Source: Latrodectus hesperus (taxonomy: Eukaryota; Arthropoda; Arachnida; Araneae; Theridiidae). Taken from it: 64,000 nt of DNA. The translations under genes and the position numbers were made by a program. Positions within the stretch are counted from its first letter, which is position 1. Each line of letters starts with the position of its first letter. Shown here piece by piece: positions 51,970-64,000 of the stretch. The notes under the pieces were generated by a model. That model searched no databases. It was not told the origin of the DNA and worked only from the letters and a program-made list of their open reading frames with translations. The stretch covers positions 24,173,207 to 24,237,206 of the forward strand of contig CM075857.1 in NCBI GenBank assembly GCA_037975125.1, written 5' to 3'.

Positions 51970-52142
51970 CCTATCCTTGCTGAGAAGCTGCTTCACAACG
52001 ACCGTGTCTGCCAGAAGCAAGACTCTGGTCACGGATGACAACAGAGCACGTGCAGCCCGAGCTAAGTGGTGCTTGTCGGCATAGGGCCTCAACTGTCCAC
52101 CATCATCGTGTTGCACTTCACACAAATGTTCAATCATAGAAC
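51970..52142 (-). CDS. CTNNAL1 (alpha-Catulin): alpha-catulin, internal exon (first of three seen)
   Basis: A 173-bp exon. The acceptor TTTTGTATCTTTTAG ends at 52143 and the donor GTAAGG begins at 51969. It starts with the last two bases of a split codon and ends on a codon boundary. It encodes [15 protein letters not shown], then [20 protein letters not shown] and VKQLLSKDR. The A-R-x-L-L-S-S-V-T-(R/K)-V-L-L-L-A-D block, followed by V-(V/I)-(V/I)-K-Q, separates alpha-catulin from alpha-catenin (the latter has LLILADM.DV in this place, from memory). It continues into VSISLNRLENV of the 43232-43351 exon. The open frame that runs on past the donor goes into (TA)n and is not coding. The upstream exon is not in this window, so the intron before it exceeds 11.8 kb. 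Confidence 0.93.
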
Positions 52143-54196
<2,054 letters not shown>

Positions 54197-54476
54197 TGTT
54201 GTTGTTGCCGTGTGCCAGATAGGCTGGGAACATGGGGTGCGCTGCCCCACCTTTCCAACTGAACCATATTTTGGTGTGGAGTTCGACTTCTTCAGTACAC
54301 ACATGCCATAGGAACCCGTTTATAGGGTAGGCAACCATTCACAACCCATTCATACATGGAAGGGACAAAGACAGGATAGATAGAGAGAGAAAGTACATCC
54401 ATGCCCGAACCGGGGTTCGAACCCAGGACCTCCTTATCCACAGTCAGCTACACTGACCATTAGACAAGTCCAGAGG
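54197..54476 (-). mobile_element. tRNA-derived SINE, family B
   Basis: Minus strand. The head is CCTCTGGACTTGTCTAATGG, a degenerate A-box region, and a perfect B box GGTTCGAACCC follows (within 54413-54425). The body has CATGGATGTACTTTCTCTC, TGAAGAAGTCGAACTCC and GGGGCAGCGCACCCCATG. The element ends CACACGGCAACAACAACA; its (CAA)n tail resembles that of SINE A. GC content is well above the surroundings. Confidence 0.78.
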
Positions 54477-56129
54477 CAATTTTCGTACTTTGCGATGCAT
54501 ATAATAATGAATTAATAATTTTCTCCTTTTAATATCTCCAATATAAACATTTGATAGTTAGTGAGATGTATTCACATTTCACAAAGAGAAAACCTGGAAA
54601 CCTCGCATGCAACTATGCGATAGGCAGGAAGAATAGCAGTATCCGTTTCCCATTTTACAACAAATGCTTGTATCGAACACGAGATTTTTTACATAGAAGA
54701 CCACTGTTTTACCAAAAGGACAGTTATATAAAATTATTAGAAACAATAAATCATTTTGAAATGAAAATTGATTCAATGAATAATAAATTATAATTTTGAA
54801 GCACTTCTCTTTTTCTCAATCCCAAAGAAAAATTTATTAATTGATATCAAGTGAAGTTTTTATTACACAGAAATAATTAATCGATATTGTTTCTGAATTT
54901 AAAATAAAAGAAAAAATTCATGCTATTAAAGTTTCAAAGTTTTAAAAATGTCTATATACGGTCACATAATCAGCAGCAAGAAGATGTGACGTAACAATAA
55001 AAGTAGAATCTACTAATCTACACTTTTAGAAAAAAATTACTGATTTTGCTGTCACATTTAAGCTTTCATTAGTGTATGACTATAAAAGAAACAAGCAAAA
55101 ATTAAAAAGAACGAATATTCGCGTAAGTAGATGTGTCTTACGAATAAATTAGAAAATATGTTGCCATTTTAACGAATAAAGAGCAGAAATTAAATCTAAT
55201 TCCTTATATATATGTCTACTAATTTAAAACACTGAATTCGAAAATAATAAATTACAGAATTCAGAACGGGAAAATAAATTTTCAGTTGGAACGCTAAAGA
55301 ATATCCCAAGGACACGATTAATAAGATTTATGGCTTATTTTTGCTTTCAAATAAGGCTTTGGCTTACAAAGTATGGAATTCTTCGGAGAACGAATGGTTT
55401 AATTGAAATAAATTTTCGAAAGGACTTTGCTACTTTGAGTTAGGGAAAAGAATAATTATTTAGTTCCCACTCTGGTTGGGGATCGCTTTGTTTTAAAACA
55501 TACTGCAGTTAGAGCTTCTAAGTATATTCTGATTAATGCTTCTTAATCTCATCATTAGTGAGCAAATCATTCTATTCCGGAAATGATGTCATGTGTCAGA
55601 TTTATTTCTGGTTGACAAAAGAATTACAGGATGTATTGATTTCCAAATAAATCTCACTTAAACAATTTATATGAATGTTTTAAGAGGACAAGATTTTATT
55701 ACTCGAAATTTTTGGATTATTCATTAAGTTTATGCAATTATCGTTCATTATTAAAATAAATTTTAATGGAAGTAATTCTAATATAGCCAATAATACAATT
55801 TAAATGCCTTGCAATAATGTATTGCAATATGTAATATTTTCTTCTATTTTCGTGGAAACATGTGAGTAGTTCCACAAAAGTTGGTAAACATACATCTAAT
55901 AATTGTAGAACGAATGAAAAAATACCTAACTATACTTACTAGTTGCTAACTAATTTTTGATATTGTGAAAGAAAAATCTTCAAAAATAATTTTCCTTTTT
56001 CATTACTAACTTAGACATTTTGCTTTTGTTTCAAAGTTAAGGAATTGTTAACATTATCATGTTATGTTGTAAACAATGTGATAATACATTTGATAAAGGC
56101 CATAGATTTAGAAATCTTTTTATATTTGT
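54477..56129. other. Intron, no gene recognised
   Basis: AT-rich. The 80-codon frame at 54551-54793 has no recognisable family features. Confidence 0.5.
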
Positions 56130-56158
56130 GGTGGTGGGTGGGATAGGACTATTCCCCA

Positions 56159-56183
56159 TCTGGTCTATTTGAACTAGACCAGA
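56159..56183. repeat. Perfect 9-bp inverted repeat
   Basis: TCTGGTCTA (56159-56167) and TAGACCAGA (56175-56183) around a 7-base loop, overlapping the stop codon of the minus-strand frame at 56174. Confidence 0.9.
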
Positions 56184-56380
56184 TCCATGAGATCATAGAC
56201 AGCCAAAAAGTCCAATAGCAGATGTGAACTTTTCACAGCCTCCTCACGAGAAAATCCCAAGCCCTTCAAGATGTGTTGCGGGCAAAACGGAACATTTTTG
56301 CACTTGGGGCATGTTGGGTATTTTCTTTCACCGTCCTCAAAGATCATACACTTCAAGTGGCCGACACTTGGCCTGCTAAC
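56174..56380 (-). pseudogene. Short Cys/His-rich frame, possible transposon-protein fragment
   Basis: The minus frame is open from the right arm region of a hairpin (about 56380) to a stop at 56174-56176. It contains KCMIFEDGERKYPTCPKCKN, then VPFCPQHILKGLGFSREEAV. The CPKC...CPQH spacing resembles a zinc-binding knuckle such as those at the C-termini of some transposases (piggyBac-like proteins carry a comparable Cys/His tail). No catalytic domain is present, no upstream methionine has context, and it is flanked by hairpins, so I infer a transposon or retroposed fragment and cannot name the family. Chance is less likely because the frame is far more GC-rich and Cys/His-ordered than its surroundings. 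Confidence 0.35.
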
Positions 56381-56409
56381 AAGTGCCCGTGTTAGCAGGC
56401 CAAGTGTCG
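56362..56409. repeat. Perfect 20-bp inverted repeat (hairpin)
   Basis: The left arm 56362-56381 (CGACACTTGGCCTGCTAACA) and right arm 56390-56409 pair at all 20 positions around the 8-base loop AGTGCCCG. Fifteen bases of the right arm, GTTAGCAGGCCAAGT, recur at 56729-56743. The arms are GC-rich in an AT-rich region. Confidence 0.97.
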
Positions 56410-56599
56410 TCTGATGTACTCTCTAGCCCTTAAATGTTGTGGCGGCTCCAGGATGTCTTTGGAAGTACCAAGGGTGAGGAGGAGGGTCAGCCCAGGTTTT
56501 CGAAGTAAGTTTTTTAGTAATGGAAGAGATCTCTGATGGTGTTAGTGCCATGCGATCTTCCGGGTTCAAAGGATTTTATATTTGTGATTAGGACTTTTG
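56410..56599. other. GC-richer repeat DNA of unknown class
   Basis: TGTGGCGGCTCCAGGATG, GTGAGGAGGAGGGTCAGCC and CTTCCGGGTTCAAAGG (a B-box-like word) suggest interspersed repeat sequence, but I cannot assign it. Confidence 0.4.
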
Positions 56600-56625
56600 A
56601 ATTCACTATCAAAAGATAGTGAATT
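56600..56625. repeat. Perfect 11-bp inverted repeat
   Basis: AATTCACTATC (56600-56610), loop AAAA, GATAGTGAATT (56615-56625). With a few mismatches the pairing extends to GGACTTTTG/AGAGTCC. Confidence 0.9.
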
Positions 56626-56659
56626 AGAGTCCCGATTCAACCAAAGATCTGTCGTGTTC

Positions 56660-56790
56660 GCTAATAATGGCTGGCGCACATTAAATCTGTCGTAATTGCA
56701 ATGTCCTCCATGTGAAATGATACCCCGGGTTAGCAGGCCAAGTCCGGAGGCTTACTTCTATGTCCCTGCTTATAAATTACGATGACTCGG
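56660..56790 (+). repeat. Interspersed repeat family E, copy 4
   Basis: CACATTAAATCTGTCGTAAT, GCAATGTCCTCCATGTGAAA and TGCTTATAAATTACGATGA match family E blocks at 33405-33500. A stretch with GTTAGCAGGCCAAGT replaces part of the family sequence. The 3' block is missing. Confidence 0.55.
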
Positions 56791-57275
56791 CCAGTTTTGA
56801 TGAAATGATGGCACACCCACTGAATGAACCGCTTATTTAAGTAACTAACACATCGTGCTGAAAGGTGGAAATTTTAATAGCAGTCGAGCATTAGAATTAA
56901 AAGTAAATAAAAAAATGTTCTTTTTAGTCTCCTTAAATAACTTTAAATGTTTTTATTTTTATACATTAGAAGATTTTTACGATGACGATAAATTTTTAGA
57001 AAAACTATCAATTTACTTTTTTCCTGGAATAGACTGCATAACATCAAACTTAAAATTTGATTTTATGAAGCTCCAAATGTATGTATGTACTGCAATCCAA
57101 TATTTTTATGCAATTGAGAAGGGGAACTAGAATATTCGAAACAATCAACTAAATATGATATGATATTTTCAAGATAAAGCTTGTTTGATATTTTGTAGCT
57201 ATTCTTTCTCAGAACACATTTGGTATTTTATTAACAATTATCATTGATATTAATTTTAATATTAACTGTTTAGTA
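56791..57275. other. Intron, no gene recognised
   Basis: A 91-codon open frame at 56855-57130 has no recognised domain. It is AT-rich (Phe, Lys, Leu, Tyr) and is treated as chance. Confidence 0.45.
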
Positions 57276-57705
57276 CAACGCTTCTCAACCTTTCAGTATT
57301 AACTGCCCAGTTTTCAATCATAATTTTGATCGCCCCTTCATGTACAATATAATGATTATAATGTATTTAGAGTACTTTGGCGCTAGATCTACACTGTGTC
57401 TTCAATTTTAAACATAACAAATAAACAAGAATACTGAGCTTTTACATTCGCAACGTATATTCTCAACATTAAACATATTTTTTTCGGATATTTGCTTTGT
57501 CAATACCGAGAATCAATAAGTTAAAGATAATTTAATAAAATTTAGCTATTAAATATTATATCGAAACGTATTTTGTTTTGCGTGTGCTGTCCTTTTAGTC
57601 AGTAAATACATTTTTTAAATAATATATTCTTTTGGATATGCTCGCTTCCTCCTTTAGTATGTTCACACCCCTAAGGAGGCACGCCCCATAGGTTGAAAAT
57701 CACTT
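57276..57705. mobile_element. hAT-like MITE (430 bp)
   Basis: The left end CAACGCTTCTCAACCTTTC and right end, read inward, AAGTGATTTTCAACCTATG share the TTCTCAACCT-type terminus well known from hAT MITEs, with the right end followed inward by GGGGCGTGCCTCCTTAGGGG. Flanking 8-mers GTTTAGTA (57268-57275) and TTTTAGTT (57706-57713) match at six of eight positions, compatible with a decayed 8-bp target duplication. No coding. An old copy. Confidence 0.66.
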
Positions 57706-59709
57706 TTTTAGTTGCAACTGCTCTAATCACTTTCAGGCACAATATTTATGCATATATTCTGTTTGCAATAACTTATTTATTCAAAATAGGATACTCTCAA
57801 ACCAGATTTGCTACTTGTTATAAAGAAAAAGCTTATTTTGCACTTTATAAGCGTTATTCGTAAAACGGTTTTAGTTCTCCATTTTGAGGATAGCTTTGCT
57901 ACTAAAAGATAATCTACAAATCTTCGAAGGATTTACTACGTGCTTCGATTTTAGCAAATTAAGTCCTTAGAACGATAGGAAAATCAATTTTCGTTCGGTT
58001 TTAAGTAGATTGGATTGAAGAAAAGAATGAGCCATATCCTATTACCGAAAAGTTCTTTACAAAAATGATTTGTATAAGAAAAACAAACATACGAAATCAA
58101 AATTTTGTGGTTCAACACAATGATTAGAGTTAAACCTGAAACCTTCATTATGAGGAAGAACATTTTAAACAGTAGAAAAGAGAAAACAATTTACACATTT
58201 TCTTACTATTTACACTAAATAGTCTATATATATTGGAATATATGTAGGTTAAAATGAAAGAACTAATATTTGTAGCAAGAATATAAATATGACTATATTT
58301 ACATTTTTTTTAACCATTTTGTAAAAAAAGCACACAATTTAGAATTTCTTTCTTATTCATAAAATGTTTGCACTATCATCAGATTAAAGATTTTCAAAAT
58401 AAAAAAACTTTTTATTTTAGTGCTCAAAGACTTTTGTTCATAAAATTGTTATTTTCAACTTTAAACTCAACTTATATCGTGGGAAATAAAAGTTAATTAT
58501 TTTTCAAATTCTCTACAAAATTTATAGTCTTATATTGATGTTGGTCAAATAAAATACCGTTTGAAAGGCGAGAATAATTAGCTTGTAATTTTCTCGTTAA
58601 ACAACAACAAAATTAAAAAACCTTGAACTACCACAAGACCAGCAAATATTTTTCTCCCTCTTATTGAAATAAAAAAAGATAATTTACCAAGTTTTATTAA
58701 TTTCTTATCCTATAAAATTTAGTCAACAAAACTGTTTATAGATTTTAAGCCAACTTAAAATAATTTACAAAATGTTATATAGATGAAAATATGTATAACA
58801 AATATTTACTAAAGATATATAGCAGAAGGTGTATAAAATATAATAGTACGAAGCAGAAAATATTTCAATCGTTGCCAGTATGTAGCGGACAATTATTTAT
58901 CCGAAGTCCAGCCTACTTTCAAGAACTTCGATTCTTAAGCAATAATGGAAGCATTCTCTAAGCGGTTTATTTGGTAAAATGTTTTCAACTTTCGTTCGAA
59001 AAATATCCCTCTTAACACTGAATAACTTTAAAAGAAATCAGCAGCCCGACATATTTGACGCAACAGGAGTTGCACATGACATAAACGTTGATTTTTATTC
59101 ATGGCCGACGAAATTATTAATCTGCACACGTAAAAGCTGAAATAAAAATTTTATGAATTTTGGCAGGTGAGTTCCTGGCGAATCTCTGTTAAGTTCCATC
59201 ATATAGATATTGGCATATATTAACTGCAACCTCTAAAAATAAGCAATCTGTAATAACTTTTGCAGGCAGTAGAATGAAGTGGAACTAAGATTTGCTGCGT
59301 GATTCAATAGCTTTCGTTTAGTGCCCGCATCATTATTAAAAAGGAGTCCATGAACAGAAATAAGTGTATGACTCTGCAGACTATGTTCCCTTCATAGTGG
59401 ATTACTTTTTAATAAAAAAGACTATCACTAGTAAGACGGTGAGATGCATGATATAATTTGAAATATACGTAAATATTTAAAATAACAAGAAAAATTCGTC
59501 ATACTCTATTATTAGCGGTTACATTTAACAGACTAAAGCCCAAACCCAAATATCGATAAGAATCCTCATTCCATGAGCTTAAAATGCATATGTTTAATAC
59601 ATTTATGGTCACTGCGGACCAATGCAATCTATACCATATATTCATACATGTAACTTTCAGAAGTTCACTATATTAGTTTTTGGCAGGATGTCACATTGAT
59701 TTGACTAGA
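57706..59709. other. Intron, no gene recognised
   Basis: Moderately AT-rich, nothing recognisable. A catulin exon was looked for on the minus strand and not found. Confidence 0.5.
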
Positions 59710-61617
<1,908 letters not shown>

Positions 61618-61625
61618 TATATATA
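61618..61625. repeat. 8-bp TA spacer between two transposons
   Basis: TATATATA, shared between the right TA flank of one mariner-like element and the left TA flank of the next. Confidence 0.9.
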
Positions 61626-61752
61626 CAGGGTGTCCCGAAAGGTCGTTGCCAAAATTAACGTGCTGGTCTGTCATACCATGGCAAACAAGATTTACTTAGG
61701 AACTTGTGTTCTAAAATGCAAATAGTGACCACTAGAGGGCAATGCTCGCAGG
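61626..61752. repeat. Left terminal inverted repeat
   Basis: About 127 bp. It pairs with 62912-63039 through CAGGGTGTCC, GGCAAACAAGATTTAC and AGAGGGCAATG blocks. Confidence 0.9.
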
Positions 61753-61807
61753 CTGATGGGAGAGTGGGAAGTGTGATTATTTCAGGCGACGACGCTGCAG
61801 GAGAACG

Positions 61808-62842
61808 ATGAATCGGTTTTCTAATGAAGAATTGGCCGATATGATTTACGCGTATGGTGCTGCGGATGGAAATGGACGAGTCGCGGGAAGGATCTACCTT
61901 GAGCGCTTCCCAAACAGATGTCAGCCAAGTCGTGCTTTGTTTGGGCAACTGTTTCGCAGATTGTGCGAGGCAGGAGCTTTACAGACAGGTAGCCACATCG
62001 GTCGAGAACGCACTACACGCACACCTGTCGCAGAGGAAGCTGTTTTACGGGAATTTGAAAGGAACCCGGGAACAAGCCTCTGAGCTATCGAACGCGTCTT
62101 GGGTGTACCTCGTTCCATCATTCAGCGCATACTGCACGAGGACAGGCAACACCCCTACCACATCCAAAGAGTACAGGCACTGTGCGATGATTATTATTCC
62201 CAACGCATTGCATTCGCACGCTGGTATTTGCAAAAACGGATTGCACTGATGGATTTTCCATGGCGGATTTTGTTTACTGACGAAGCATCTTTTACACGGG
62301 ACGGTGTTCTGAACCTGCACAACATGCACGTGTGGGCGCATGAAAAACCCAAGATGTACACGTGCTCATGCAAATCAACGACGCTTCAGCATTAACGTTT
62401 GGGCTGGTATTATCGGTGACATGCTAATTGGCCCTTACCTACTTCCTGAACGCCTCGATGGGAATAACTATCATACTTTTCTAGAAAGTGTGTTGCCGGA
62501 TCTGTTGGTTAACCTTCCAGCAGCTACACGACGAAACATGTGGTTTCAACATGATGGAGCGCCTGCGCATTTTAACCACAGTGTACGGGAATATCTCGAT
62601 AGGACATACCCTGATTGCTGGATTGGCAGAGGTGGACCAGTCCCATGGCCACCGCGATCCCCTGACCTGACTCCCCTGGATTTTTACCTGTGGGGATACA
62701 TGAAATCCTTGATATACGAGATTCCCGTGACATATCGGACACGGATCTCGTCGCCAAGATCGTGGAAGCGGCAGCACGTATGCGTCGACGTTGTGAAGCT
62801 TGCATTGTTGCGAATGGAAGGAATTTTGAACATTTTCTGTAA
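61808..62842 (+). pseudogene. Mariner-like transposase, full length but broken
   Basis: About 344 codons from ATG 61808 to TAA 62840-62842. The N-terminal helix-turn-helix (DUF4817-like) begins MNRFSNEELADMIYAYGAAD. Then come LGVPRSIIQRILHE, LFTDEASFTRDG (first Asp), FSINVWAGI, WFQHDGAPAHF (second Asp) and RSPDLTPLDFYLWGYMKSL (third Asp in PLDF). Counting from the HDG Asp to the PLDF Asp leaves 41 residues between, a DD41D-type spacing. The end is RRRCEACIVANGRNFEHFL. Defects: a TGA at 62081-62083 where SLRAIERV-like sequence would be expected (CGA to TGA would explain it); a frameshift at the A-run near 62345; and a second near 62735 that restores the original frame. The enzyme would cut and rejoin DNA at the TIRs. 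This copy cannot make it intact. Confidence 0.92.
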
Positions 62843-62911
62843 TTTAATCATATTATTTAATAAAAGACAAATTGAAACCTCTTTCAGCATCATTTCTTTC
62901 TCCCCCTCTAC

Positions 62912-63190
<279 letters not shown>

Positions 63191-63236
63191 TAACTCATTG
63201 TTCTCAAAAATCTCTTATTTACTAAGTTTAATCATA

Positions 63237-64000
63237 CACTGCTGGCCACCGTAAATGCAACACCCTGAAGGAAACATGCAAATAAGATCAAATTTACGAT
63301 ATGCATTAGCGGAGGTGAGATATGCAAATGATTAGAATTTCAGCGCAGACGCACATCATGCGCGCCTGTGGTGCGTTTTCAAAGCACTATTTAAGGATTG
63401 GAGATTTCAACGATTTCAAAGTCTGCAATAGTGTTTTTCTCGCTGTATTTTTTAACGATTAATCATGCATCGTAAAAAAACAGAGGTTATTTTTGATCAA
63501 CTATCCCAGTTTAACAGAGGAAGTATAGTGGCCTACCGAGATTGTGGATTATCTTTCAGGGAAATCGATACTCGTGTTGGACGAAACCAAGCAACTGTAA
63601 CGCGGGTATGTGATCGTTTGATGTAGGAGGATACGACGGACCAACGTGTACCACCTCAGTACACAACTTCACGTGATGACTGGCAAATTGGTTTATGGCA
63701 GTGACGGATCACTCAGTCACATCTAATATCATAACACAACACATCCAGTTTGTAACGCATCATGCAGTGTCTGTGCGTACCATTCAACGCCGTTTAGAGC
63801 AAAGTGGTCTGTTTGCAAGATGTTTATTGTTTCGTCTATTCTTGACGTAAAACCACAGACATCACCGCCGCAAATAGTGTGATGAAAGAAGAATGTGGAT
63901 GGCATAATGAAATGAAATTGTTTTTGCTGACGAGTTACGCTTCTGTCTGCAACATCATGATGGTCGCATTCGAGTTTGGAGACACCATTCCGAGAGGATG
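63237..64000 (+). mobile_element. Tc1-like element, 5' part (cut by window end)
   Basis: Starts after a TA with CACTGCTGGCCACCGTAAAT, the left terminus, followed by a GC-richer leader and the transposase start at 63465. The right end lies beyond the window, so TIR pairing cannot be checked here. Confidence 0.8.
63465..64000 (+). pseudogene. Tc1-like transposase, broken, partial
   Basis: From ATG 63465 the protein reads MHRKKTEVIFDQLSQF, IVAYRDCGLSFREIDTRVGR and NQATVTRVCDRLM, the first helix-turn-helix of Tc1 transposases, then hits a TAG at 63624-63626. After a shift near 63690 the frame gives MAVTDHSVTSNIITQHI, HHAVSVRTIQRRLEQSGLFA, further stops, then EIVFADELRFCLQHHDGRIR, where the Asp of FADE is the first catalytic residue. 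Several stops mean it cannot be translated through. The remaining two catalytic residues would lie beyond position 64000. Confidence 0.88.

Noticed and set aside
51970..52142. alpha-catenin rather than alpha-catulin
   Set aside because: [14 protein letters not shown] and the following exons match the catulin pattern. Catenin has different residues at these positions, as I recall the family.
56855..57130. 91-codon plus-strand frame
   Set aside because: Composition rich in Phe, Lys, Tyr and Leu as expected from AT-rich DNA, no domain recognised.

Overview
The window reads as nuclear DNA of an arthropod. A spider or other arachnid is my best guess, inferred from the transposon and SINE assemblage and not proven by the sequence. 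It is very AT-rich, has no rRNA and no long intact reading frame, and contains about two dozen long (TA)n arrays. Nearly all listed frames of the [12 protein letters not shown] or LSIYLSIY type are translations of these microsatellites.

The one host protein gene I can support runs on the minus strand across most of the window. Three exons, at 51970-52142, 43232-43351 and 2531-2620, have consensus splice sites and compatible phases. Together they encode a contiguous piece of alpha-catulin (CTNNAL1 family, related to vinculin and alpha-catenin). The introns between them are about 8.6 kb and 40.6 kb, so most other features lie inside introns of this gene. A tRNA-Pro(CGG) with both internal promoter boxes and a T-run terminator sits in the large intron on the same strand (21467-21538).

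The rest is mobile and repetitive DNA. By position: a LINE RNase H relic whose first half is tandemly repeated four times (1150-2298); tRNA-derived SINEs of at least four families (2.9, 18.2, 20.8, 23.7, 24.9, 38.4, 39.8, 47.1 and 54.2 kb); a Helitron at 18.7 kb and a head-to-tail Helitron pair at 48.9-51.5 kb, one carrying a broken helicase; a pogo-like MITE candidate (30.5-31.4 kb); a deletion derivative of a mariner-like element (34.8-35.4 kb); a 24-bp coding-like tandem repeat (40.9-41.3 kb); a cluster of perfect hairpins (56.1-56.6 kb); a hAT-like MITE (57.3-57.7 kb); and a right-end cluster of two mariner-like elements followed by a Tc1-like element cut by the window edge (60.6-64.0 kb).

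Many transposon ends lie directly against (TA)n arrays. Some elements insert at TA or between A and T, so the arrays may be landing sites. Others carry TA runs at their termini, so they may have seeded arrays. I found no evidence for an undescribed gene system. The most distinctive structures are the tandem Helitrons, the RNase H tandem amplification, the internally fused mariner derivative, the SSTYSTAP repeat frame and the hairpin cluster.
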